Assembly (NCBI GenBank): GCA_946482285.1
Contig: CAMLQK010000002.1
Location: forward strand, 62,001-126,000
DNA length: 64,000 bases
From: an uncultured Candidatus Saccharibacteria bacterium
GTDB lineage: Bacteria; Patescibacteria; Saccharimonadia; Saccharimonadales; UBA4665
Reading direction: 5' to 3'
Shown here: positions 43,670 through 51,559 of the stretch, piece after piece
Layout: each line of letters begins with the position of its first letter
Numbering within the stretch: the first letter of the stretch is position 1
Notes under the pieces: generated by a model
Told to the model about the DNA's origin: nothing
The model's input: the letters and a program-made list of their open reading frames with translations, nothing else
The model's database searches: none
Program-made: the position numbers and the translations under genes

Positions 43670-43699
43670 CACAGTCAACCGATGATGATCCTTTTGGGA

Positions 43700-43763
43700 G
43701 TGACTTGCAGGATTCTGGCACAGAGCCGACAACACGTCGTCTGTGTCCCAGAATCCTCGTCAC
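43700..43763 (+). other. Long stem-loop in the leader of the ubiquitin-like operon
   Basis: Stacked helices GTGAC/GTCAC, AGGATTCTGG/CCAGAATCCT, CACAGA/TCTGTG and CGAC/GTCG in one rod. It ends 21 bp before the first start codon, just ahead of the Shine-Dalgarno GGAAGGAAG. Confidence 0.85.
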
Positions 43764-43784
43764 CAACCGGAAGGAAGCCCCACC

Positions 43785-45206
43785 ATGACAGGCCGCACAC
43801 GGCGCGTCTGGAACAGGGCCTACGAGCTCCTGACCAATAACGTCGCCGTCAACTTCGTCGCTGGCGTAATCAGGGTCATCAAGGCGATCGCCAAGGTGAT
43901 AAAGAACCGGCCCCGCCGGGCGCTGACTAAACGCGACACACCGCTGACCGTCAAAGACCTCTGGAGCCGCTACCTCAAGGAAAACCCGCGGCTCAAGTGG
44001 ACGCTCGCATTGCTTATGGTGATGTGGGCAGGCTGGATCCCGGGCGTTTTCATTTTCCCGGACAACAAGCCGTACAACGCCGCCGCTGATGCCCGAGGGA
44101 ATCTCGTGCAGATGTTCGAGCTAGAGGCAACTCCGCCAGCCGAACGGCCTAAGGTCCGCAAGAAATTGGCGGATGCGTTGCTCAATCTGCAAGAGGCAGG
44201 CATTGGCAACAAGATGAACGATGCCGCCCAGGGCGAGCTCAAGGATGTCGTAATCGGAAAGGTCCGACAGACCCGCGAAACCGGACAGCCCTTGCAGCTC
44301 GACTCTTCGCACCGAGGCCTCAGCTCGTCAGTGGAAATTCCGCTCAGCTACTTGGCCGTGTTGCCATTCGCAACCATCACTCTCCTGGGGTGGCGCTACC
44401 TCGACCGCTGCAAGCTACAAGCCGAGCGGGCAATCGACCTACCGTGGAAACGCGGCTGGCCGTTCGTGTTCGTGGCGCTATGCTTCTGGGTCCTCGTCCC
44501 GGCCATGCTCGTGAGCCTCGCCAGGCAATACCGGGCCAGCAAACGCACCAGCAAAGCGGATGCTGCCAAGGAAGTCAAAGAGCAGACGTACACCTTCAAC
44601 CATGACCCGGACGCTGCCCGAAAGCTTTACTTCGAGCTCCGATCCGGCAAATGGCAAGATTACGTCCGCGACAGGCTCGCCCAGATCGAGCAAGATATTA
44701 AGTTGCTGGTCCAGAACATCCTCAGGGAACAGGCACAGCGCAATGCTCTGATGGGTGAGCAGGAGCGTCTACAAGGCGTAGAAGCGAGCCACGACCCGGC
44801 AACCACAGAAGAACTGACAGAGGAGTTCGATTACATCCTGAAGCACGAGGCCGTCCACGGCATTGCCGTTGACGGCTCTGACCTGCTCATCCTGGTCAAG
44901 GCCCGGTTCGCTCTCAACGGCGTGACCTACGACCTCGGCGACTGGGAAGTGCGGATCAGCCGTACTGGCTTCCGCACGCGCGAGCTTCGCACGGGCACAA
45001 AGGTAGACTGGCACTTCTGGGCACATCCGATCTACCGGCTGCCCGACGGCCAGTTTTGCTTCGGTGCCACGGCAGTTGAGATCAGTCTCAAAATCGCTCG
45101 CAACCAGCTAGCACAGGCAGCAGTTCTGGCAGCCGATTCTCTGTGCGCGATCAACGCGAAGGACTACCAGCACGTGCCAGTCGCGTTTAAGGTGGTTAGT
45201 GAGTGA
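43785..45206 (+). CDS. Membrane-anchored E2-like (UBC-fold) protein
   Basis: 473 residues from ATG 43785 (GGAAGGAAG upstream; a GTG 14 codons earlier is less likely because it falls in the leader stem). TM helices at about 72-91, 185-205 and 224-245, a charged helical region 285-345 likely to be a coiled coil, then a C-terminal E2-like domain: GDWEVRISRTGF, and AHPIYRLPDGQFCFGATAVEIS with candidate catalytic Cys425 in the HPx(n)GxxCxG pattern typical of bacterial E2 proteins, followed by helices. Family inference is by that motif and by its neighbours: JAMM, E1-like and ubiquitin-like genes follow in one operon. The membrane fusion is unusual; conjugation might target membrane proteins. Confidence 0.7.
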   Translation: MTGRTRRVWNRAYELLTNNVAVNFVAGVIRVIKAIAKVIKNRPRRALTKRDTPLTVKDLWSRYLKENPRLKWTLALLMVMWAGWIPGVFIFPDNKPYNAAADARGNLVQMFELEATPPAERPKVRKKLADALLNLQEAGIGNKMNDAAQGELKDVVIGKVRQTRETGQPLQLDSSHRGLSSSVEIPLSYLAVLPFATITLLGWRYLDRCKLQAERAIDLPWKRGWPFVFVALCFWVLVPAMLVSLARQYRASKRTSKADAAKEVKEQTYTFNHDPDAARKLYFELRSGKWQDYVRDRLAQIEQDIKLLVQNILREQAQRNALMGEQERLQGVEASHDPATTEELTEEFDYILKHEAVHGIAVDGSDLLILVKARFALNGVTYDLGDWEVRISRTGFRTRELRTGTKVDWHFWAHPIYRLPDGQFCFGATAVEISLKIARNQLAQAAVLAADSLCAINAKDYQHVPVAFKVVSE

Positions 45207-45796
45207 TGCTCATCCGGCGCAAACCGTACATCGGCCACCAACTCGTTGTATCTGCGCAAGCATTCGACGATATCCTGTGCTACACGACACTATGGCCGAA
45301 GGAGGTAGCAGGGTACGGGCTCATCCGGCGCGATGGCATGACCTTCTACCTGGACGAGGTGTTTATCCTCGACCAGGTAGTAAGCGGCTATCACACGACG
45401 GTCAGCCCCAAGGCTCTCCACCGCAAGATCGGGGAACTCACCCAGCAGAACCGGCGCGACCAATTGCGCTTCCACTGGCATTCGCACGTCAACTTCGAGG
45501 CGTACTTCTCGGCCACCGACGTCGCCAACATCCACGGATGGGGTGGCGAGTGGCTGGTGAGTCTGGTGCTAAACAAGCGGGGTGACATCGAGGTTCGCCT
45601 CGATGAGTTCTGCCACGGGCGCCACCACATCTGGCACGTCCGTTTGCTGCTCGCGCAAGACCACCGCAGTCACGCGGAACGCGTGCGATCAATCCTGCAC
45701 GTCAATGACGAGCTCGACCAGCGCGTCCGCGTAGGCAATCCCATCCTGAACACAGGCGGGCACCTGCTCAGCCTACTACGAAGGAGACTCATGTGA
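45203..45796 (+). CDS. JAB1/MPN (JAMM) metallopeptidase
   Basis: 197 residues. Complete JAMM site: Glu34 (WPKEVAGYGLI) and HxHx7SxxD as His93-x-His95, Ser103, Asp106 in WHSHVNFEAYFSATDVANIHG. JAMM proteases remove ubiquitin-like proteins from conjugates or trim their C-termini. As the partner ubiquitin-like protein already ends in Gly, deconjugation is the more likely role here. Its GTG start overlaps the TGA of the E2-like gene (GTGA) and its own TGA overlaps the next GTG, so the three are translationally coupled. Confidence 0.9.
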   Translation: MMLIRRKPYIGHQLVVSAQAFDDILCYTTLWPKEVAGYGLIRRDGMTFYLDEVFILDQVVSGYHTTVSPKALHRKIGELTQQNRRDQLRFHWHSHVNFEAYFSATDVANIHGWGGEWLVSLVLNKRGDIEVRLDEFCHGRHHIWHVRLLLAQDHRSHAERVRSILHVNDELDQRVRVGNPILNTGGHLLSLLRRRLM

Positions 45797-46512
45797 CCGA
45801 GTTCTTCGGCGACTACAGCAACCAGGGTCAGATTTTCGACCCGTCCAGCTTCCACTGGCCGGTCAATGTGATCGGACTTGGCAGCGCAGGCAGCGCGACC
45901 ACCCTGGCACTCCACAGTATGGGGGTCCGGAAGCTCGTGGGCTTCGACGACGACGTCGTGTCACCGCATAACGTCCCAGTACAGGTGCTGTACTCCAACA
46001 ACGACCTCACCGACCCGCCCACGACCAAGGTCGACGCGGTACAGCGATACCTGGCAGGCATGCCCATCGACAGCCAGCAGACGTTCACCGGCCACAACCG
46101 GCGAGTGACACGCGACAACCCGTTCGACCTGTTCGGTGTTGTCGTGATGACCGTGGACACCATGGCCGCCCGTCACGAAATCTGGGAGCTGATCCAGCGC
46201 CCAGAGACTCTGGTCAACGTGCCGTTGGTCATCGACACCCGCATGGATGGCGGCAGCTACCAGGTCCACACCATCAACCCCCAGGACCCGGACCACGTCA
46301 AGAAGTATCAGTCGTGGTTCTACACCGACGAAGAAGCCGACAACGAGGGCTACGGGCTCCGCGGCTATGTCGGTGTAACTTTCAGCTTGGCCGGCCGGGT
46401 GGCCAGCCATATCGCGGCGTTTAGCCGAGGGGAGGTATGTCCGACGTTCTACCAAGATCTGGTAGGCCCGCAGGTAACACCTACGGAACCGCCAGCCGAG
46501 AACGCCGGTTAA
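45793..46512 (+). CDS. ThiF/E1-like activating enzyme
   Basis: 239 residues. Nucleotide motif VIGLGSAGS (GxGxxG at 28-33), acidic LVGFDDDVVSPHNVPVQVLY, Lys79 in TKVDAV, and Asp122 in VVVMTVDTMAARHEI, equal to the adenylation residues of MoeB/ThiF. It would adenylate the C-terminal Gly of the 46555 protein. Only one cysteine is present (Cys216 in RGEVCPTFYQ), so no CxxC zinc site; Cys216 could be the thioester site, or the E2 Cys may attack the adenylate directly. AAGGAG is inside the end of the JAMM gene. Confidence 0.9.
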   Translation: MTEFFGDYSNQGQIFDPSSFHWPVNVIGLGSAGSATTLALHSMGVRKLVGFDDDVVSPHNVPVQVLYSNNDLTDPPTTKVDAVQRYLAGMPIDSQQTFTGHNRRVTRDNPFDLFGVVVMTVDTMAARHEIWELIQRPETLVNVPLVIDTRMDGGSYQVHTINPQDPDHVKKYQSWFYTDEEADNEGYGLRGYVGVTFSLAGRVASHIAAFSRGEVCPTFYQDLVGPQVTPTEPPAENAG

Positions 46513-46554
46513 GCCGCGACAAACAACACACGCTCACACACGAGGAGAAGCAAC

Positions 46555-46929
46555 ATGAGTGACAGCACCGTGTTCGGCAGCGATGGCGACAGTCCCGAAG
46601 ACAGCCCCCACCGCGCCGACTTCACCAAGCACCCCCAACAGGGTGGTGTGCAGCCCGTCCCCGAGGTCAACCTGACCGCCGCGACGGCCGTGCCCGCAGG
46701 CATGGTCCGCGTGGAGACTGCAGGAGGCAGCTACCTGGACTTCGACTTCAAGGCTGGTGCCGACGTCGCGTACTACACGCGGCAGGCAAGCATGAAGGTC
46801 GGCGGCGGTACCCAGCGTCTGTTCACCGGCCGCAGCGCCTCGATCAACGGTATGCAGGTCCCGGGCAAGCACAAGGTCAGGGACCAGGGCGTCGTCATCG
46901 TGGTAGCCCGGAGGCCGCACAACGGCTGA
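46555..46929 (+). CDS. Ubiquitin-like protein with C-terminal glycine
   Basis: 124 residues: disordered acidic/Pro-rich N-terminus of about 45, then a beta-grasp-like domain (MVRVETAGGSYLDFDFKAG, VAYYTRQASMKVGGGTQRLF, SINGMQVPGKHKVRDQGVVIVVARR) ending in PHNG. The exposed terminal Gly124 fits direct activation by the E1-like protein. Sequence identity to ubiquitin is not evident; identification rests on the predicted fold, end residue and operon position. AGGAG lies eight bases before ATG. Followed by a long stem-loop and a hammerhead-like motif. Confidence 0.78.
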   Translation: MSDSTVFGSDGDSPEDSPHRADFTKHPQQGGVQPVPEVNLTAATAVPAGMVRVETAGGSYLDFDFKAGADVAYYTRQASMKVGGGTQRLFTGRSASINGMQVPGKHKVRDQGVVIVVARRPHNG

Positions 46930-47006
46930 CAGCCGGCGCAGCCAACTATGAAAAACACAAAATCCGGGGCTGAATAATCACAGCAGCCCACGGTCGTGGG
47001 GCGGGT

Positions 47007-47059
47007 GTTCTGACGGACGAGAACCTGTCGCTTCCAAAGCGATACTCAACCGTCAGAAC
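47007..47059 (+). other. Stem-loop after the ubiquitin-like gene
   Basis: GTTCTGACGG pairs perfectly with CCGTCAGAAC; inside, TCGCT pairs with AGCGA. No T-tract. It lies 78 bp after the stop and just before the hammerhead-like motif. Confidence 0.8.
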
Positions 47060-47074
47060 CCCGTCACACGAAAA

Positions 47075-47143
47075 CGCACCTCCACAAATGGTGGCACATA
47101 CGCCACAAGTTGTGCCGATGAGCTGTAAACAGCGAAAGGCGCG
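47075..47143 (+). ncRNA. Hammerhead-ribozyme-like motif (U4C core), 3' region of the ubiquitin-like operon
   Basis: Type III layout: stem III CGCACC/GGCGCG with one A-C mismatch; U16.1 (47081) and C17 (47082); stem I CACAA/TTGTG extended by an internal GTGGC/GCCAC hairpin; core CCGATGA (47115-47121); stem II GCTG, loop TAAA, CAGC; GAAA (47134-47137). It shares CACCTCCACAAATG and AAGTTGTG with the canonical motif at 62564-62624, so the two are related. The C at position 4 and the mismatch may lower activity. It ends at the stop codon of the convergent gene. Confidence 0.62.
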
Positions 47144-48805
47144 TTAATCGTTTGTTATAGCTGCTAGTTGTTTGGCTAATTTTGCATTGGCTGGCTTCTG
47201 CATAGTCGTTTCACGCCGCAGGGCCTCGTAGGCAGTTGCAATATCCGTGTGTGCACCATGCTTTGTAAGAGTCTCTACCACGTACATCGCAATCGTACGC
47301 TCACCTTTCAACGGGATATCATCAAATACTTCAATACCCTTAGCGCCCAGCTCTATGAACATATGGGTGATCGCCGTACGTTCGCCAGTCAGGCGTAAGT
47401 TCTTGGCGGGCTTCACAACCCTGCGCAGGTTACCCATACATAGCGCCAACAATTCTGGCTTGTGGTGTTCAATAGCATCAAGTCCGAAAACGCTATACAG
47501 CGAATATAGTTTATAGGCCAGGTCGTGGTACGTCTTATTGAGTCCAATACTGCTGCGGTTGGAATCGACGAAATCAGAGAGCCGAGCAAACAGAGCCTCG
47601 ACAACCGCTTCAATCGCCTCGAAGTAATGCACAGGATAGGCATCGGTATACCGGTCGGCCAGATCTTTATAGCTTTGGAAAAAAGCAACCAGGGCAGCTG
47701 TTACAGTACGGTATTCGCCAGTGTAACTGCCGATAATCGGCACGGTCTTAAGCGGGTTGTCTTTCTGTAGATAGTACGTTTCCGACAGTCGTGTCACTGA
47801 CAGACAAATTTCCTCAAAGGTAACTGCCACCTCATCCCACTTGGCGCCCTCGTGCTTCGCCAGATAAGCATCCGTAAGGGCGTGGATATACCCGACCGCC
47901 GCTAGGATCTCATCATCGTCGTCAGTCATTTTAGCAATGCCCTCCAGGCAACGGACAATAGTCAGAAGACCCTGAGCGTCAGCCGCCTCCAATAACATAT
48001 GCCCCTTGCTATACACCAAGCGGATCATATCCATCTTGCGTTTCTCACTAGACGTCTTCATGAATATTGCAAAAAACTCCATAGAGCTTTCGCTGAGGTA
48101 CTTTGCCAAATAATAATACTCGTCCGGCCCAGCACCCTTGTTTATATCTTTAAGCGTTTTGTCGAACAATTGGCTAAACAATTTAAGGCCCGCTGCCGTC
48201 CCAAAATCGTACAGCTTAAATGCATTGTCTTTTATATATTCACGGATTGGTTGGAAAGGGTCATAGATATCCTGCTCTTTCTCAAAATAACGCTTAAAAT
48301 CTGCCAAATCTTTGACGCTGCGTTTTTTTTGGCTATCAGCAGGCGTACCATCCATAGGATCAACGTATATCGCTTGCAAATAAGCACGTACCGCACTGGC
48401 AGGCACCTTTGTAATGTATGTCTTTAAATATAGCTGCGGGTCAAGCAATGTCCGAGCGCGGTACGTAAGCAACGCAAAGCACAATAGGCCAAACACACAA
48501 AGCGCCAAAAAGACCAGCAACGTTGCACCATTCGTAAAAAAGCTGTACATACCTTGGCCAAAATGAGCTATGGCAGCGGCTGGCGCCGTAAGGACCCAGC
48601 TAGCAAGCGCCAACGCCACCAGCAATCCAACAAGAAACCCTATGTAGGGTATAAGAATCCGGTGGTGCAAAAGCAATCGTGTTTGACGCCGGGGTTTAGA
48701 TCCATTTAATAGCTGTATAAGCGCTACCACACCAGCAATCACAAAACCGACTACTGCCATCTGCACTTGCAGTAGGGCAAGGTAATAATCAAGCATATCA
48801 TTCAT
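47144..48805 (-). CDS. Membrane protein with long cytoplasmic domain, hypothetical
   Basis: 553 residues. Three TM helices near the N-terminus (about 12-32 VQMAVVGFVIAGVVALIQLL, 50-75, 90-115), then a 430-residue helical soluble region (KVPASAVRAYLQAIYVDPMDGTP, ARTLLDPQLYLKTYITK, repeated VEALFARLSDFVDSNRSS). No known domain recognised; the helices could be a solenoid. Convergent with the ubiquitin-like operon; the hammerhead motif abuts its stop codon. Confidence 0.75.
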   Translation of the reverse strand: MNDMLDYYLALLQVQMAVVGFVIAGVVALIQLLNGSKPRRQTRLLLHHRILIPYIGFLVGLLVALALASWVLTAPAAAIAHFGQGMYSFFTNGATLLVFLALCVFGLLCFALLTYRARTLLDPQLYLKTYITKVPASAVRAYLQAIYVDPMDGTPADSQKKRSVKDLADFKRYFEKEQDIYDPFQPIREYIKDNAFKLYDFGTAAGLKLFSQLFDKTLKDINKGAGPDEYYYLAKYLSESSMEFFAIFMKTSSEKRKMDMIRLVYSKGHMLLEAADAQGLLTIVRCLEGIAKMTDDDDEILAAVGYIHALTDAYLAKHEGAKWDEVAVTFEEICLSVTRLSETYYLQKDNPLKTVPIIGSYTGEYRTVTAALVAFFQSYKDLADRYTDAYPVHYFEAIEAVVEALFARLSDFVDSNRSSIGLNKTYHDLAYKLYSLYSVFGLDAIEHHKPELLALCMGNLRRVVKPAKNLRLTGERTAITHMFIELGAKGIEVFDDIPLKGERTIAMYVVETLTKHGAHTDIATAYEALRRETTMQKPANAKLAKQLAAITND

Positions 48806-48873
48806 AAAATTTAGTATAACAGTAATCTATGTTAGTTTGCGCACCTCATAACAAATCAATTATGCTAAAACAT

Positions 48874-49533
48874 ATGAAACGATGGCTGCACGATAACTCA
48901 CTCTCGATTGTACTGTTAGGTTTGTTCGCTATATTCCTGATTGGCCTCAGCTTAAGTGGCCATCGCCACGAGAACGCAGAACTAAGCAACCACGGGCAAG
49001 CAGCTATCAGCTACGGGCAATACATTACCAGTGGTGACTTCATAGAGGCAGTGTTTGAAAACTGGGAAAGTGAGTTCCTGCAGATGGGAGCACTTGTTAT
49101 CCTGACTATCTGGCTCCATCAAAAGGGGGCGGCTGACTCCAAAAAACTGCGTGGAGCCGAAGACGTCGATACAAAGCCAAAGTACCATGTCATACGGGCT
49201 AAAAACTGGCGGGTGCGCCGCAAAGCAATTGGCGAAATGCTATACGCCAACTCGCTGAGTATCGTCTTGTTTGCATTGTTTGCCGGATCCTTTACCGTCC
49301 ACGCGCTCAGCGGCACGGCCGCCTTCAACGAGGAAGCTGCACAGCATGGCGAAGATACACTCTCCACCCTAAGCTACATAAAAAGTTCTTCGTTCTGGTT
49401 CGAGTCATTCCAAAACTGGCAGAGCGAATTCCTAGCCGTCGGGTCTCTCATTCTACTGTCCATATTCTTACGGCAGCGCAAGTCCCCAGAATCCAAACCA
49501 ATTGGTGCCCTTGACGAACAAACCGGGTCATAG
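48874..49533 (+). CDS. DUF6766-family membrane protein
   Basis: 219 residues with an internal duplication: each half has NSLSIVLLGLFAIFLIGLSLSGHR / NSLSIVLFALFAGSFTVHALSG, a polar loop, then FENWESEFLQMGALVILTIWLHQKG / FQNWQSEFLAVGSLILLSIFLRQRK. This is the DUF6766 pattern (four TM helices). Role unknown. ATG 48874 (MKRWLHDN) fits the family start; TATGCT lies seven bases upstream and there is no Shine-Dalgarno, suggesting a leaderless mRNA. Its 3' end overlaps the convergent nucleotidyltransferase gene by 160 bp. Confidence 0.85.
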   Translation: MKRWLHDNSLSIVLLGLFAIFLIGLSLSGHRHENAELSNHGQAAISYGQYITSGDFIEAVFENWESEFLQMGALVILTIWLHQKGAADSKKLRGAEDVDTKPKYHVIRAKNWRVRRKAIGEMLYANSLSIVLFALFAGSFTVHALSGTAAFNEEAAQHGEDTLSTLSYIKSSSFWFESFQNWQSEFLAVGSLILLSIFLRQRKSPESKPIGALDEQTGS

Positions 49534-50177
49534 CCAGGCTTGCGCGCAGCATAAGTGGCGACATCAAGCTTAATCAGCAGCGGCAATACCCGCAGAGCAC
49601 AGCCCGTTTCGGCAATACGGCGCATTAAATACGATTGGTCAACCACAGTGCCATCCCGCAATTGCACAATATCCTCGATATCATGCTTGCCTTGCTCCTG
49701 CCCGCGGGCCAGAATAGCTTTCAGAATAATAGTATCTTCGACTGGTGCAAAAGGGAGCTTCCAGCCCGGATAGTAGTTGCGGGCACCCAGATTTTGCACA
49801 GCTTTGGTGTAGCGCACCGGAAATACCCCGTCGGGAGTGTGGACATCCATATGGGCCATGAGTTCAACCTCGCGCTGTTCGCCCACACCAATCATAATAC
49901 GATCAGAATAGTGGCTGTCGAGCGTTACTGGCAAATCAGTTTCTGTCCGCAAGGCCTCGTACGCAGGCATAATTGCGGCATCGGGCATCCACATGTCCAC
50001 ATCTTGCGATTGGCGGTGCCCGCCAATAACGGCTGCGTGCGTTCCAGACCACACCCCAAATGGAAGGCCGTGGTGCGTCAGGACGCGTCCAACCGAGTGG
50101 GCGACATCCCAAAGCCTCCACGACGTCTCGAGTGCCTCAATAGACATATCGGGCGTATGTACTGTTTCGTGTGACAT
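49374..50177 (-). CDS. Nucleotidyltransferase-like protein
   Basis: 267 residues. GVWSGTHAAVIGGHRQSQDVDMWMPD matches the GG..S/DxD core of the nucleotidyltransferase fold (AbiEii/MNT-like), with KLPFAPVEDTIILKAILARGQEQGKHDIEDIVQL as the helical second part, typical of enzymes handling nucleotides or tRNA. The last ~53 residues are encoded on the strand opposite the DUF6766 gene and look less conserved (SSRAPIGLDSGDLRCRK), so the true protein may have an earlier functional end. Start ATG 50177, with a hairpin plus T-tract immediately upstream. Confidence 0.7.
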   Translation of the reverse strand: MSHETVHTPDMSIEALETSWRLWDVAHSVGRVLTHHGLPFGVWSGTHAAVIGGHRQSQDVDMWMPDAAIMPAYEALRTETDLPVTLDSHYSDRIMIGVGEQREVELMAHMDVHTPDGVFPVRYTKAVQNLGARNYYPGWKLPFAPVEDTIILKAILARGQEQGKHDIEDIVQLRDGTVVDQSYLMRRIAETGCALRVLPLLIKLDVATYAARKPGYDPVCSSRAPIGLDSGDLRCRKNMDSRMRDPTARNSLCQFWNDSNQNEELFM

Positions 50178-50191
50178 TTCTAAAAAAGTAA

Positions 50192-50215
50192 AACGGCCTT
50201 CAGCCGTAGTTGCGT
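50192..50215 (-). terminator. Terminator-like hairpin just before the nucleotidyltransferase start
   Basis: On the minus strand ACGGC, loop TGAAG, GCCGT is followed by TTTTACTTTTTT, then the start codon 15 bp later. TACAAT nearby upstream may be the promoter -10, so this could be an attenuator in a very short leader. Confidence 0.5.
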
Positions 50216-50285
50216 ATCCAACATTGTACTACTTTCATGGCATATACACAACATATACACACGTTACTGCGCGGGCTGCAAGCAT

Positions 50286-50320
50286 TAAAAAACCCACTCC
50301 ATAAGGAGCAGGTTTTTAGT
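50286..50320. terminator. Intrinsic terminator (both strands)
   Basis: AAAAACC with CTCC, loop ATAA, GGAG and GGTTTTT; A and T tracts on either side. It ends the minus-strand gene at 50336. Confidence 0.7.
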
Positions 50321-50335
50321 GTTTCGTTGTATATT

Positions 50336-50611
50336 CTACACCATAGCACGAGGCGCATTCGACACGTTCATAAGCGTCCATGTTGACTCGTTTGTATCGA
50401 ACTTCAGCCGATAGTTTGAAGCGCCGTCTGTCATGTCAAAAAGCTGGATAAGGTTTTGGCCTTTTTGGATAAGGCAGCGGATGCCATCCAAAAATGTGTA
50501 GGTCTCACCATCAAATTCCATGCGCTTCGGAAAGCTCCTCAGCTCGGTGTCATTACGAAAATATACAGCTGTAATTTCCACCTCTTTGTTAACAGAAATA
50601 CGAGTACCCAT
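50336..50611 (-). CDS. Small hypothetical protein, 91 aa
   Basis: Beta-rich, no signal peptide: MGTRISVNKEVEITAVYFRNDTELRSFPKRMEFDGETYTFLDG, QNLIQLFDMTDGASNYRLKFDTNESTWTL. Similar small proteins are common as conserved uncharacterised genes in these lineages, which is an impression rather than a match. ATG 50611 has AGGAG nine bases upstream; ATG 50617 is too close to it. Confidence 0.7.
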   Translation of the reverse strand: MGTRISVNKEVEITAVYFRNDTELRSFPKRMEFDGETYTFLDGIRCLIQKGQNLIQLFDMTDGASNYRLKFDTNESTWTLMNVSNAPRAMV

Positions 50612-51028
50612 AATCATTCACTCCTTTGGTTTTTGGTAGATAAAAAGAGACCTGTAAGAAGTTAATTCCACAGTGAACGGCTGTGAGGAGTAAGGTTGTC
50701 AGCACAATATACGCACCGTCTGAACGTCTATTGGTTAGCGCTTAAAACCATTTGAATGATAGGGAATGCAGTGACGCCATTGGCCTGATTTGCCCGGTTA
50801 GTATGCCTCCCAAAATAATGCATCTAAGCCTGCAGGTAGGAAGGGAACAGCAACAACTTTTCACCAGCACCCACATTGCTAATGCTTATTATGGCGTGCG
50901 TCTTAGTAACATTCAAGCCCAAAAACATGGTGAAATCCACAGCAAATAATATACTATAGCATGCAATTACTAAGATTTTTTTCAAGCAATTTAATGTTTT
51001 TTTAACCGCAACTTAATAAATGATGTGC
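50612..51028. other. Non-coding interval
   Basis: A 65-codon frame at 50752-50949 has no Shine-Dalgarno and no recognisable sequence, so I do not annotate it. The interval is AT-rich towards its right end and probably holds the promoter of the RRM gene. No other structure seen. Confidence 0.4.
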
Positions 51029-51174
51029 TATACTGCGATCTGTTAGAAGATTAGCTGCACAGTCAACGAGTTCTAACGTTGTTAACAATCGCTTGGGGTC
51101 GTGTAGCTAACTGGGAGTGGTTTAGTTGTTGCCAGTTACCTCGGGTTTTATCAAAAAATAAGGAGACCACGGAC
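51029..51174 (+). promoter_or_regulatory. Promoter and long structured 5' leader of the RRM gene
   Basis: Extended -10 TGCTATACT at 51026-51034 with a leader of roughly 130 nt. Two stem pairs, GTTAGAA/TTCTAAC and TAACTGG/CCAGTTA, lie in the leader, then AAGGAG before GTG 51175. Long structured leaders are typical of cold-shock and RNA-chaperone genes. Confidence 0.6.
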
Positions 51175-51486
51175 GTGGCAACAAAACTATTCGTAGGCGG
51201 ACTGCCCTACAGCGTAACAGACGACGAACTACAGGAACTGTTCGCGCCTACCGGTACTGTCGTATCAGCAAAAGTCATTATCGACCGCGAGACCAATCGT
51301 TCTAAAGGTTTTGGTTTTGTCGAAATGAGCAACGACGAGGAAGCCCAGGCTGCAATCAAGCAGTTGCACGACTCAGAAGTCGGCGGACGCAAAATTGCAG
51401 TTAACGAGGCTAAGCCTCAAGAACGTCGTGAACGTCCAGCTTTCAATGGCCCACGTCGTGATAACTACGAAGGCCGTCGTTACTAA
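51175..51486 (+). CDS. RRM-domain RNA-binding protein
   Basis: 103 residues: one RRM with RNP2 LFVGGLP and RNP1 KGFGFVEM, then a short Arg/Asn/Gly tail (RRERPAFNGPRRDNYEGRRY). Small single-RRM proteins act as RNA chaperones in bacteria. GTG 51175 has GGAGA upstream, and MATKLFVGG is the family N-terminus. Convergent with the DEAD-box helicase gene, a natural functional partner. Confidence 0.93.
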   Translation: MATKLFVGGLPYSVTDDELQELFAPTGTVVSAKVIIDRETNRSKGFGFVEMSNDEEAQAAIKQLHDSEVGGRKIAVNEAKPQERRERPAFNGPRRDNYEGRRY

Positions 51487-51516
51487 AGCCTAATTAAGCT
51501 CCGTCTTAATTAACAA

Positions 51517-51546
51517 AATACCTCCGGATAAGGAGGTATTTTTTTC
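51517..51546 (+). terminator. Intrinsic terminator
   Basis: ATACCTCC, loop GGATA, GGAGGTAT then TTTTTT. Serves the RRM gene; on the other strand it may serve the helicase gene. Confidence 0.85.
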
Positions 51547-51559
51547 TAATACAACTTGT

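Noticed and set aside
50752..50949. 65-codon open frame in the 50612-51174 interval
   Set aside because: No Shine-Dalgarno, no recognisable sequence and atypical composition; probably non-coding.
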